DNA of 64,000 nt, taken from the NCBI GenBank assembly GCA_036873755.1, contig JAVTVY010020247.1, positions 1 to 64,000 of the forward strand, given 5' to 3'. Source of the DNA: Hanleya hanleyi. Taxonomy: Eukaryota; Mollusca; Polyplacophora; Lepidopleurida; Hanleyidae. Below, in pieces: positions 21,315-31,849 of this stretch. Numbering within the stretch: the stretch's first letter is position 1; each line of letters opens with the position of its first letter. Both the position numbers and the translations under genes were made by a program. The notes beneath the pieces are model-generated. The model had not been told where the DNA came from, searched no databases, and saw nothing but the letters and a program-made list of their open reading frames with translations.

Positions 21315-21990
21315 TTAAAGGTCTTCTCCTCTGGCTTTTCTGTTCTTTTTCTGTTCTTCTCGCAACTGCTGCATATCTTTGTCTTTATTTCTATAAATTT
21401 CTTGTTCTCTCTTCTGTTCACATTTCTTTTTCGACCTCTGGTTTAAGGAAGTCTTGTCGGGTCGCTTATTATGACAAGATTGATCCATGTGCTCAACGAC
21501 CACGTTTTTGTCTGAGAAGAGTTTTATAGGTGTATCTGTGTTGAGAATGGAGTTAGCAACTTCCTCTTCACCTTGATTTCATCTTCCATGAGTATCTCAT
21601 TGCTACCTTCATCAGTTGAGAATTTGATTCTGAAGTATTTGCGAGCAAATGTTTTTTTTGCGTTCATCTCTGGCTTGTTCATTTTTTAGTGTCACAATCC
21701 AGAGATCCTTTGTCACCTGCGCTAATCCATCAAGGACTTTCGGCCCTGATCCGGCACTCTTTTAAAGCACGCCAAAGATCAATCGGATTAGCGGCATTCA
21801 GCCCCAAAAGTCTAAGGCTCAGTGGCCTCCGTAACAGTCTGTGTGCCATAGCACTAACAAATAATTATAGACTCCCACACAGGGAGCTTCAGAAAAGATT
21901 CATTCAAACAAACAAACAATTAAATAATAGCAGCTTAAAACCCCAGAAATACTCAAAATAACAGAGAAGAAATTGCACGCGCAAATCACT
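21315..21990 (-). pseudogene. LINE ORF1 remnant and 5' UTR
   Basis: 21503-21315 is a basic, glutamine- and lysine-rich stretch (KKCEQKREQEIYRNK...EEQKKNRKARGEDL) ending just before ORF2. 21690-21990 matches ORF1/5' UTR pieces found at 30500-30890 and 36100-36470, including the phrase read as TKDLWIVTLKNEQA. The middle of ORF1 (present at 30386-30500) is deleted here. The 5' end is taken at the shared block CTGACTACATCCGGGA. Confidence 0.6.
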
Positions 21991-22007
21991 GTCTGACTAC
22001 ATCCGGG

Positions 22008-22455
22008 AACCTACTGCGCTTTTCAACAGCAAACACGCATATTAATGTGCTGATGTTGATTCTTCTTGCTTCTTTAGAAGATTTGATTCTATATGGAACC
22101 AAATTTAGATATGCGTGGGCTCACATTGATTGTGTGTGTATGGAACCAAGTTTGGTCCTATAGTTTTCCTTATATTTCAGTTTCAGCTGTATATCATACG
22201 ACGAACCAGATTTTGTTTTACCTAAAACCAAAGTTGGTTCCATGTAGAAACCAAATAGTTTAACGAAGCAAGAGGAACGAAGGAGTAGAACATTTGGACT
22301 AAATATAAATGTCAATCTTTCTTGGCACGCGTTCGTCGGAGCTCACGGGATCGAGGATAAACGATAGAGAAATTAAACCATTTTTCAATCAACTCAAAAC
22401 ATATATACGTAGAGATCCGATTGTCGAAACTAAAAAAACTTGATTTTTATTGTAG
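22008..22455. other. Non-coding spacer with small inverted repeat
   Basis: Holds an imperfect inverted repeat TGGAACCAAGTTTGG (about 22140) and CCAAAGTTGGTTCCA (about 22228), enclosing some 75 bp. It may be an intron of the following gene, since the next exon starts right after a plausible acceptor (TTTTTATTGTAG). Confidence 0.4.
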
Positions 22456-24916
22456 GTCATGCCAGCCATAGGAAAGCAAACAGGCAAATGTGTAGCTTAT
22501 GGTGTTTGCAGCAAGAAATGTCGGACATGTGCTTCTGCGAAACGCAGAGGAAAAGTGGTTGGTAATCACGATTGTAGAAGGAATTGGAACGGATCAGCTA
22601 AAGGCATGAAGTCTCACTTGACTGTACACATTTTGGAAGAACTCAGAACAAAAGGCATGACCGTAGAGAGAATATTCATGGATGATGACACTACCACCAT
22701 TGCAAACGCCCGCAAAGAGGTGTCCGATACCATCGAGAAACACAGCGATAAAAATCATGTTGTTGAAAGTTTCACAAATGGCCTTTACGCATTACAGAAA
22801 CAATTTCCACAGTTTTTAACAAGGTGCCTCAAATATGTTTTGCATATGCAATATCCCAACATGCCGGCGATGCCCATGGCATCGAAATTACCTTGGATGC
22901 AGTTGTACCACATGCTTTTGGGAAACACGAACATTGCGATGTGACTTGGTATGGGGTTTTTTTCAGAATACCACAACATACAAACACAAGTCCTTGCCGT
23001 ATGGCAAACATCTCTCAGGGCCGGAATTGGAGAGAGTATTGGGTGAATTGATGCATCAACAGAAGTTCTCAAACAAGTTAGCCTTTCTTGACAGTTCGAA
23101 TTCATGCGAAATCATGAACATGATCATTTCGAAGAAAGCCAGGAAAGATGTTCACTACTCGGGTTCCGAGTCTCTCAACTTCCGAGTAGCTTCAGCCGTA
23201 GTGCAGAAGAATGAGGGTCATGGTTATGTGTCACAGGTACGATTGTATTCACGGGAATATTTTGAAGAGTATCACTGAATAAACGTCAATTGTATGAAAT
23301 CTTGCCCTGAATGAATGCCCCGAAGTTGTTGTACAACTAAGACTAATAATATTGGAAAACTTATTATTTTTGCAATATAAACAAGTTGAAGAAAATTAAT
23401 GTCACTGTAACATGAGGTTCCATGTCAAAGAACTCATGATAAACCGAACTGATAGTGCTAAGCTATATTTTGTTTTGTTATATTAGGTTAATGAAAGACT
23501 GGGTTTGTCTCCGGGAAAGTTCAGCGTGGCGAGAGCATTCAAACTTGACAAAAGGCAAGAGAGAAGGTACAAAAAGCAGCTGACTGTTGAGACAAAGAAA
23601 CGGCGATTGCGGTTGAAAGAAGAGAGATCTCTCGACTCCACTGCAACCGCAGTTTGTGAAGGAGACACGCATAAGACTAGTGTAGGTCTAACCACAGAAC
23701 CGGCAGACACTGAACCGATTCCGCGTCCTGATTCACTTGATGACCATTTCTGGAGAGAGTCAATACCATTGCTCCATACAACTGTTGCTTTTGATGTGGA
23801 CACAACAGGTTTAGATAAACACAAATATATCAAGGTTTATTTAAACATAGTTAAACAGTTATTATGAACAACCTTCTTTGTACGCCTATTCCTGTTCTGA
23901 TGCATGATGAACATACCTCTGGGTTCATCAAACGAAAATCACATAGTGAGATTCAGTTGACCAGGTATTCTTACACTTTACAAGACATCGAGTAAATATC
24001 GCCTACACACGACATTTTGGAAACACTTCCCTGGCAAACATATATGTCATTTGCGTTATGGTGAAAAAATGGGCAGATAACGGAAAAAACTTCATTTATG
24101 TAAGATTTGGACATATTCATATCGTTCACTCGAGTATTTTTATTTTCAGGGAGTGAAGACGAAATCGTGCAAATCTTCGCAACCTGTACGACGGGTGGTG
24201 ATGGAAAAAAGACGTTCGATCAGTATATTTTTCTAACTGGTCAATTCAGTCTACAGGCCGCAAGAATAACAAAACTCACCATGATAAACGGCAATCTATA
24301 TCTTGATGACAAAGCTGTGAAATCTTTGTCAAAAGAAGAAGGCATTAAATCATTTTTACAATGGCTCGGAAATTTCCAAAATGTTGTACTCTTGGCACAT
24401 AATTGTACCTTCGATTCTAGGATGCTGGTCAAGCACTGTTATGATCTGGGATTGTTAGAGGATCTTGCGAAATGTGTTTATTGTTTCACGGATAGTCTTC
24501 CCATCATGAAAGAAGTTTTTCCCGACCGAAAAGAAAATGGTAAGTCGTACAAGCAAGAGTCACTGGCGGGAGATTTATTACAGAAGAGGTACGACGCCCA
24601 TAATGCGCCAGCAGATGTAGAAGTTCTTCTAGAGTTGTTCAATCACCCACAGGTCTCAAAACGGACCCGCCTGTTGAAAGACCATTCCTTCTCGGTGGAC
24701 AGTGCACTTAACAAACTGAGGATGCTCATGAATAAAAAGTTGAATCGACCTTCATTACAGTGTCTGGTTGACGGTCGAGCAATCTCTGATAATAAGGCCA
24801 AGAAAATCGCGGCTGCGGGACTTCGTCTTAGACACCTAAAGCTTGCGGTCAGAGTCACGAATAGACCCAACATAGTGAGGAAAATCTACGAGGGGGTTGT
24901 AGAGAACATCACCTAG
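22456..24916 (+). pseudogene. Mutator-like transposase fused to DEDDh 3'-5' exonuclease
   Basis: Exon at 22456-23236 opens after an acceptor-like TTGTAG. It has a Cys cluster (CVAYGVCSKKCRTC, then NHDC), HDCRRNWNGSAKGM, FMDDDTTTIANARKEV, SDKNHVVESF, and after two frameshifts (near 22855 and in the T-run at 22957-22963) AVVPHAFGKHEHCD, TTYKHKSLPYGKHLSG, HYSGSESLNFRVASAVVQKN and GHGYVSQ. Two introns fit GT-AG with matching phase: 23237-23486 (phase 0, giving VSQ|VNERLGLSPGKF) and 23809-24149 (phase 1, giving DTTG|SEDEIVQIF). The last exons encode an exonuclease: motif I AFDVDTTG, motif II LLAHNCTFDSRML (24391-24424), motif III YDAHNAPADVEVL (24590-24630). Motif I has D-V-D where D-x-E is usual. 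The fusion is a recurrent uncharacterised family in invertebrates. Missing N-terminus and frameshifts suggest a dead copy, unless the frameshifts are homopolymer sequencing errors. Confidence 0.7.
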
Positions 24917-25982
24917 GCTTATTGTGATAATAGCAATCCGAAATGCAGAATTCTGCATGTATATTATGTCGGAAGTTGATTTGATTCCGTGAACATAAAT
25001 CTTGTAAAATATTGTATATATCTTCGAGTCTTACTGCCTTTGATTGTAGATATTTGATATCTTTATGCTGTAAATTATACAGTACATTTTGATATATTTA
25101 TATATACCAGAACTAGTTGGTGCAAAACTGACGCTGCAAAACTCGGTAATTCTCTATATTTGGTCATGTGAGAGAGAATTTGATTCTAAGTATTTGCAGT
25201 CAAATGTTGTTTTTTAAAAATAAATTTAATGTTAATTCTACTTTTTTGTCTATCTTTTTTATATTATATATATTTTATGCAGATGGTCGTCATACTTAGA
25301 CAGATATCTAGATTAACAACGGTAACGAGCCCCCGTTTGTCTAGCTGTGTCGGAGTGCCCAACTTCATATCGAATATAAAGACAAGCGGACACGTGCCCG
25401 GCGACGTCATTTTCCACCTTCTATGCGAAAGAGGTCAGCTAGGGGAGATAATGACGTCGCAGATCCTCGAAGATAATGGGGGTATGGATGTTCAAAGCCC
25501 TGGACAAAAAAAATAGATAAAAGGCACCATGGTTTTATTTTATAAATTAAACGACGCAATGTACTAGAATCAGTACTTAAAATTTTATAATAGGTCACCG
25601 AGCAAACTTTTTTCACCCAAAACGATTTTGTATTCGTAATACGTGATTCTCACAGTTCGAAAACTTGATAATACTTAAAATTTGTATAGAAATGTCATAT
25701 TCACGATCACTTTTTTTATATAATCGTAGTCACCTGGATTTTCTATTTAGAAAAGTACAGATTTCAACCATTGTGAAATTCGCGCGCCTTTACGTGAGCA
25801 AAATTAATTTTGCCTGATTTTGTCCCAAATGAGTTGACATGGTGATGTTTGGGTGCGTATACAGATAAATCTAGATCGAAGACCCCAATGTTTTTAACGT
25901 TATTTTGCTCGGCAACACCTCGGGTATCAACAGTTAAAATATGATGGTAGGTCACCGGACAAAGTTTTGAGTTCTGAACCAC
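24917..25982. other. Downstream region of the fusion gene, no supported gene
   Basis: AT-rich after the stop. A 95-codon frame at 25229-25516 has no recognised motif. A phrase TAGGTCACCGAGCAAA (25593) recurs in related form at 25946 (TAGGTCACCGGACAAA), giving two direct partial repeats of an unknown element. Confidence 0.35.
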
Positions 25983-26384
25983 CTTAAAGCACACCAAAAA
26001 TCAATCGACTTAGCGACATTCAGCTCCAAAAGTTTAAGACTCCGTGGCCTCTCTAACAGTTTGTTTGCCATAGAACAAACAAACAAAAACATAATACCAG
26101 TTGTAAACAGTTTTACAAATAGCCCGCGCTATTGCTTTCGAAGACCCAAAAGCCCATGTTATATTCAATACAGCGCCATCTATATACACAAGGAAAATGG
26201 GTATCTAGGTCACAACAAAAATCCGACGAATCAATTCAAAATTTCACAATGAACATGCCAAAAACGTTCACGAAAAATACTGCACAAGAAATCTGGAATA
26301 ATACCAGTTTTAAACCCCAGAAATACTCAAAATAATAGAGAAGAAATTGCAAGCGCAAATGACTCAATCTGACTACATCCGGGA
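25983..26384 (-). mobile_element. LINE ORF1/5' UTR fragment
   Basis: Same block order as 21760-22006 and 31850-32600 on the minus strand: AAGCACACCAAAAATCAATC, GCGCCATCTA, CCAAAAACGTTCACGAAAAA, CCCCAGAAATACTCAAAATA and the 5' end CTGACTACATCCGGGA. It is longer than the 21.7-22.0 kb copy because it keeps the GCGCCATCTA to GTTCACG segment. Confidence 0.75.
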
Positions 26385-26385
26385 C

Positions 26386-27760
26386 TCATATTAACCGGTT
26401 TCGAGTGAATTACACAGGCCAGGGCTGGTCGGCTGAGCATCATGATACACACAGTATATACTTCCTCCTCCGTGGAATCAGTGGATACCACGGTTTTCCC
26501 CGCCAACCCCCCCCCCCCCGACCAAAACAGAGATTCAATAAAACTTTATCCGTCCTTATTTGTTACCCCAACGTGCTCTCCAAACTTCAATTCATTAGTT
26601 CAAACTTAATAACTCTTCGATCTATTCATTTTAATTGCGTAAATCCATCAATCAAAACAGCTCAACTCCCGCCGTTTATGTCAAAGAACTGGGAACGGTA
26701 GTCGAGTGCACGTGACTGCCATGTGACCCACCGATACGGATTGAATTTGCTCTCGCGATGTCAATGGCCCAAATTACTACACGGATTATGTAAAATTGCG
26801 TACCATCCACGTATTTCGTCCTTTGACGTCTTTTTAGAAAAAATTACATTTCCTGCAAAGTTCAGTGTAGTAATTTCGGTCATTGCAATCACGCGAACCA
26901 ATTCAGCCCGTATCGGCGGGTCACTTGCTAGTCACGTGCACTCGACTACCGTTCCCAGTTCTTTGACAGGAGCGTTGAAATGGCGGGAGTTGAGCTGTTT
27001 TGATTGATGGATGTACGCAATTAAAAGGAATAGATCGAAGAGTTATTAAGTTTGAACTAATGAATTGAAGTTTGGAGAGCACGTTGGGGTAAGAAATAAG
27101 GACGGATAAAGTTTTATTGAATCTCTGAGTTGCCGTTTTGGTCGGGGGGGTTGGCGGGAAAACCGTGGTATCCACTGATTCCCCTTGTGTATATAGAGTA
27201 GGAGGAGAGTATATATAAATCTTAATATCATAATTAATAACCGACCAGCTACAAGCCCCTGTGGAATTACCAATTACTCCTCTTCGAAGTCACTTTTTGA
27301 CTACCGCAGAAATCTCTTACGAAACATGGAGCAATAATTTTCAAGTCCAGAAACTATCAAATAGTTATTATAAATACATTTTCTTCTCTCACTCTGATAT
27401 ACTTACAGAGAAACATGGAATTCTATTTTAAACTTGCAGAATTTATTTTAATGCGCAGTTCCTGGACGTACCTTATTAAAGTGATTCAAATTCTAAAATC
27501 AGATTCAGAATAAGTAAATTATACAGAATAATAATAACGACTGCAAATCTCTAAACCAAATTACTAAATAATGTTCAATGATTCAATTTTAATGTCGTTC
27601 ACATACGGGTTCTGATGCATATGTAATCGCTACCACAGAGCAGTATATACAAGTATATTAGGAACATGCGCTTTCCGAATGGTTACAAACCTTCATTTGA
27701 ACGCATCTCGATTCAGTCTCGAAGCAAGTCGAGTTATTTCGAAGGGAATCGCGATGCTTG
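26386..27760 (+). mobile_element. Decayed Harbinger-like element, split by a foldback insertion
   Basis: 26386-26412 and 27264-27760 together align with 53290-53690, the right half of the element with TAA duplications at 52277-53825. Shared phrases: ATAATTTTCAAGTC, ATCTCTAAAC-AAATTA, TCTCGAAGCAAGTCGA. Divergence is high, so this is an old relative. The gap is the 851-bp foldback element. Confidence 0.65.
26413..27263. mobile_element. 851-bp foldback element
   Basis: The left half (CACAGGCCAGGGCTGGTCGG...) and the right half read on the other strand (CACAGGGGCTTGTAGCTGG...) pair over almost the whole length. Arms reach to within a few tens of bp of the centre (about 26835), including GGATACCACGGTTTTCCC, AGTGCACGTGACT and GTGACCC(A/G)CCGATACGG. 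It is flanked by GAATTA at 26407-26412 and 27264-27269. The frames inside (26405-27007, both strands) are inverted-repeat shadows. It probably moves only with a transposase supplied elsewhere. Confidence 0.85.
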
Positions 27761-27861
27761 ACTGCCAAGGTTAAAATGACAAAAGCCTGTTAGATAAATC
27801 TGATCGAGAATAATACCAGCTGCAACAATCTTTCTCCGTTTAGGCCGTTTGTTCTATCTCA

Positions 27862-28042
27862 TTACAACACATATAATGGAAGTGGGAGGAGGTGCCGACA
27901 TACTGGCAGAGCCACATGACTTCACAGTATAGTCTTCCGGTTAACCTATTCTAAAGCACATACCAAGAATCTAACGATTCGTGATATGTGTTGTATCTCA
28001 GGTACGCTTTTATTGTACCTGTTCATGTGGCAACTCACATAG
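27862..28042 (-). mobile_element. Diverged Penelope-like 3' region, copy 1 (subfamily 2)
   Basis: Aligns with 42715-42978 and 58489-58753. Its arrangement (GTATCTCAGGTACGC..GTACCTGTTCATGTG) mirrors GTATCTCAGTCACGC..GTGACTGTTCATATG of the main Penelope-like family, pointing to a related but distinct subfamily. A second hairpin CACATA..GAATC-TAAC-GATTC..TATGTG lies beside it. Confidence 0.6.
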
Positions 28043-28045
28043 ATA

Positions 28046-28165
28046 ATTTTAGTCTGAATGTGAGGTGCCGGGGGAGGTTTTCCTGTGGAGTCATATGATT
28101 GCTTTGTAGTCGACCGACGGCGTCAACATTTTCCACCTCTCACATATCTTACTGGTCACTTTCCA
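28046..28165 (+). repeat. Dispersed repeat Z, copy 1
   Basis: Aligns with 63410-63520 (GAATGTGAGGT-CC, TTTCCTGTGGAG-CATATG). Both copies end at the start of a minus-strand LINE copy. Confidence 0.6.
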
Positions 28166-28181
28166 TCAGGCGACTTGATAG

Positions 28182-29040
28182 ATCTATTGCAGTGATAGTT
28201 TAATTCTTCGAATTTCTACAGGAAGTTCATCTGCTTCGACATATAGGCTTTCTTTAGGGGATGTTCTGAACGCTCCAAGGCAAAGTCTCAGTCCTTGATT
28301 GAGAATAGGATGTAGCTTTGCCAAGTTTGACCTGCTTGCACCGTTGTAAACAAATCAAGAGCTTTCCCACATTTAGCTTTCAAGCAATTTATATGCGATT
28401 TGAATGTTAGTCGGTGGTCAAATAACATTCCTAAGAATTTGACCTCTTTTACCGCTTTGATCTCGGTTCCATCTAGTGTTAATACTGGATCTTTGTCCTG
28501 GAAATATTTTGGGCAAAAGTGTATACAATTTGTGTTAACTCTGGAGAATTTGAAGCCATTTTCTAGACACCATTTCTGAATTCTATTCAGACAAAGTTGT
28601 GATGTTCTCTCATTATTGTGTATACTTTTTCCACTGCACGAAATGTTGAAATCGTCTACAGAGAGTGAACCATTAATTGATTTATTCAAAGCTTCCGCCA
28701 AGCTGTTGGTCTTGATACTAAATAGAGTAATAGACAAAATACTGCCCTGTGGGACACCCTGATCTTGGTCGCAATGATCAGACATGGTTGTACCCAACCG
28801 ATATTGTGTTTTGTTGGTTGCCTAGTCACGTTGGCATCAACGGTAATACTGAGGCTGATAGAATGGCTGATAAGGCAGCCCTAGATAATGAGGTTGATCC
28901 TGTTGGAATCCCATATAGCGATTTCAGACCCTCTATCTGTACTTATGTGAGAAGGATGTTTGAATCTTTATGAGATGCTGTGAATAACAACAAACTTCAT
29001 GAGTTAAAAAAAACGGTAGGCTTTACTCATCTGAACAGCC
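28182..29040 (-). pseudogene. LINE copy with 5' inversion (RT minus, RNase H plus)
   Basis: 28182-28800 on the minus strand is RT: DQGVPQGSILSITLFSIKTN, SLSVDDFNISCSGKSI (catalytic box SVDD, altered from FVDD), VKFLGMLFDHRLTFKSHI. At 28801 the orientation flips and the plus strand continues with IVFCWLPSHVGINGNTEADR, the RNase H domain, to 29040. A flip inside one insertion is the classic product of twin priming in LINE integration. Both pieces are truncated. Confidence 0.8.
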
Positions 29041-29631
29041 AATCAACGGCCCGGATTTCCGTTTTCCTTTTTCGATATCACACCTTTCTGACCCAGCTAA
29101 CCAATCAATATCATAATAGGTACTTCCGGTTCATCCAGTGCCTCTATAATAAGCTATTGTCTCCAATTGAACCATGTAGAATGTGATATTTAAAGAAAAA
29201 CAGGATATGGTAAATACCTCAATGAATAGATCTCATTAATTCCAAGCATCTACTGTTGGTATTGTTTCAGCCATTTATTTTACAAAAAAAAACATTCGTC
29301 AAACTCGACAGTTCCTTTCGGCAGGCCAGCCCCGATATTCGAGTTCGTTAGTTGTCTTGTCGATCTGTAGACTTCCAGACAATTCATTATGACAGCGCTG
29401 GTTATAAGGCTACCGTTGAAATAGCACGTTGCATCAGTGTGAGGAACGGTAGACAAATCGATAGGTCTAATGAATTATGCAAGAAAGGGTTCGAAAACCT
29501 CTTTCAGATATTTCGTCAATACATCAAACTTGCGGAGAAATATAATATTACTGAGATTAAGCCGCCGTCTCGCCTTTGATCTTGCTAATGCCAAAATAGA
29601 AATCCCAGACTATGGATTGATTATCCTACCC
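29041..29631 (-). repeat. Repeat R, copy 1
   Basis: First of four copies (29041, 33428, 38620, 49440). Starts AATCAACGGCCCGGATTTCC and contains a minus-strand frame with IRPIDLSTVPHTDATCYFNG-like sequence. In this copy the frame has a stop (TGCATAATTCATTAG region). Ends at GGATTGATTATCCTACCC. Confidence 0.7.
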
Positions 29632-29802
29632 TTAACGTCGCACCTAACCTTATCGGGCACACGGCGACGATGACCCAAACAAACATACCCTAGCAAAACT
29701 CTAACCCTAACAAAAACCTAACCAAAACTACAACAGAAAAAATTGAATTTGGAAAATTAGGCTCTACCGACACTGGTGATCACAATGGATCGTCAGAGAG
29801 TC
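29632..29802 (-). mobile_element. Retroposon 3' tail (SINE/LINE), copy 1
   Basis: On the minus strand it reads GCCCGATAAGGTTAGGTGCG then ACGTTAA, a retroposon tail typical of molluscs. The same fragment is at 33771-33965, where it keeps the terminal AAAAAACCAACCAA. Confidence 0.65.
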
Positions 29803-30385
29803 TAATTCAAAGGTAATACTGAGGCGGATAGGATGGCTAAGGCATGCAGCTCTAGATGATGAGGTTGATCCTGTTGGAATCCCATATAGCGACTTCAGAC
29901 CCTCTATCTGTAATTGTGAGACTTGCAGTGAATAATAATAACAAATTTCATGAGTTCAAAAAAACTGTAGGCTATACTCGCTTGAACAGCCAGAAATGTT
30001 TCGATCAAACAATGATCAGGCGATGTAGAATCGGCCATACACGATTAACTCACGAACATTTACTAAAAAAAAGAGCCAGTCCCAAGGTGTATTCCATGCC
30101 ATGAAGATCTCACGACGAAACATATTCTTATCGAATGCATAGATTGTAAGAGATGCTTTTTATCGAGCGACTACTTTGGAAGATCTTTTTAGTCGGGTGA
30201 GGGAGGATTGCATCTTGGGTTATTTGAGAGAAATCGGTTTGTTGCATAAGTTTTAATGTGTGTATGTTTTAATGTGTTGGATTAACTTAGTTATTGGCTG
30301 GAGTACTTGGAATTCTGTTTGATCGTCGCTATATTGCTGAAATATTGCTGAACGCGACATTAAACCTTAATTCTCTCTCTCTCCC
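29803..30385 (+). mobile_element. LINE 3' half fragment (RNase H end, Cys/His tail, 3' UTR)
   Basis: AAAGGTAATACTGAGGCGGA (RNase H end) through MIRRCRIGHTRLTHEHLL and CHEDLTTKHILIEC-like coding, then the 3' UTR with TTTGATCGTCGCTATA and GCGACATTAAACC, and the terminal CT run at 30370-30385. Frame breaks near 30090. It abuts a minus-strand ORF1 fragment at exactly the junction also seen at 35992. Confidence 0.8.
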
Positions 30386-30892
30386 TGATGTCAGTATGTG
30401 GTATCTCCACAGGGCATTTTCTTCTAACAAGTACTTTCGTGGGTGCCATCTCCTCAAAGTGACCGCACTGATCTTGAAAATCCAAGATACCGTTTGAGAG
30501 GAGAACATCTCTGGCCTGTTCATTTTTTAGTGTCAGAATCCAGAGATCCTTTGTCACTTGCGCTAATGCATCAAGGACTTTCGGCCCTGATCCAACAGAC
30601 GCTTTTAAAGTACGCCAAATATCAATCGGCTTATTCAGTCCCCAAAGTCTAAGGCTCAGTGGCCTCTCTAACAGTTTGTTTTGTCAATTATAGACTTCCA
30701 CATAGGAAGCTCCAGGAAAGATTAATTTGAACAAACAAATAAACAATAAAATAATAACAGCTGTCGACTCAACAGTTTTACAAATAGCTCGCCCTATATA
30801 TTAACACAGTGCCTCCAAAGACCTAAAAGCCCCGTATGGCAGTGTTGTATTCAATACAGCGCCATCTACCTACACCAGGGAAATGGTGAACT
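30386..30892 (-). pseudogene. LINE ORF1 fragment and part of the 5' UTR
   Basis: Minus-strand coding 30557-30390: TKDLWILTLKNEQARDVLLS, GILDFQDQCGHFEEMAPTKV, RRKCPVEIPHTDI. This is the nucleic-acid-binding type ORF1 product of the LINE (identity inferred from its position relative to ORF2 in the 16.6-22.0 kb copy). The stretch to 30892 is 5' UTR ending GAAATGGTGAAC. The same boundary is found at 36472. Confidence 0.65.
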
Positions 30893-31849
30893 TTTAGTTT
30901 GATTCATTTGCGTACACTTCGCCTTTCATAAGATGGCTTGCGAATCGTGTGTCTCCATTATCGCGGAGCGATATCCGGTGTTTTACGGGATTCTGTTCGG
31001 CCTTCATCCGGCCTCGAAAACTCTGATAAATTACAGGTTTTCATACATACCTCGGAAACAGATATTGCCTGGGCTTACAAAATATATAGGTATGAGTAAC
31101 TTTCGTATCATCCAAGAGGTGTGGTAGATCTGTACTTTTGAACAAGTAGATCATCACATGACTCGAAAATGGCGGGTTACGTCGGTAGACTTTAGCGGAT
31201 TGGCTGACGAAGTCACGTGGTATTGATTTATGGAAATTCCCTCTTGCAATTGCCGAAAGTAGTCTGAAATGGATACACACGATCCCAGGGTCAGTCTTAC
31301 CGCGTATAGATGACCGAAATGGTTACAGGTTGAGTTTGATTGTCACAATCTCACGTTCGGCTATTTCCGTATTGGCGGAACGAGCCTCTCACATAGAACG
31401 CACAACTCCCCACTGGTGGGGAGCGTATGACGATCACGTAGTGAGCCGGATACGAAATAGTGCCTTTGATAATGAAGAGATTCGGGCGCATTTTATTGTG
31501 AAATTCAGTTAATTTTAACCAAACGAACATAATTCATTCAAATTATACAAAACTATTTCTATGTTTAGTTGAATAATAGCAATCTATCAGAACTCAGCAA
31601 CTGGGCTAATTTTCGTCAATACGGAAATAGACGAATGCGAGATTGTTTCCGCCGAAAATTAATTGTGCACATGATAAAATAAGATTCTTTATTGTACTGA
31701 GCATCCCATTTGGGACAGAGTACAAAACACATAAAAAGTAGAATAAATAAGAAAGTAAACAAACAGGTGCGATGTTTCCGTTTTCGCTCCCAGAAATCCA
31801 CTAGGCCAGAGGTCAGTTTTCGCAGCTAAAGTGAGTTCTGGGGCTAGAT
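30893..31849. other. Unknown 0.96-kb insert between two LINE 5' UTR blocks
   Basis: No homology elsewhere in the window except boundary wording. It contains an inverted repeat of about 30 bp (31341-31372 with 31614-31648; CAATCTCACGTTCGGCTATT against its complement) and a small perfect hairpin CTCCCCACTGGTGGGGAG. Frames 30933-31127 and 31330-31512 are unsupported. Confidence 0.5.

Larger units (their letters stand above)
16567..22007 (-). mobile_element. LINE (I/Nimb-like), near full length, interrupted by Penelope-like element
   Basis: Minus strand, 5' to 3': start near CCCGGATGTAGTCAGAC (about 22000), 5' UTR and ORF1 remnant, endonuclease (21114-20305), RT N-half (20089-19536), a 1.34-kb Penelope-like insertion, RT C-half, RNase H, Cys/His tail, 3' UTR and (GA)n at 16567-16586. 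Removing the insertion gives about 4.1 kb. RNase H after the RT favours the I group over Jockey proper. The insertion lies inside the CCHC part of the transposase-like gene. Confidence 0.85.

Noticed and set aside
26405..27273. Frames such as RFNKTLSVLI on both strands
   Set aside because: The same peptide appears from both arms because they are inverted copies; no independent coding evidence.
29690..29725. Telomere-like CTAACCCTAAC words (also near 33850)
   Set aside because: Only two or three imperfect units, inside a retroposon tail that occurs twice; not a telomeric array.
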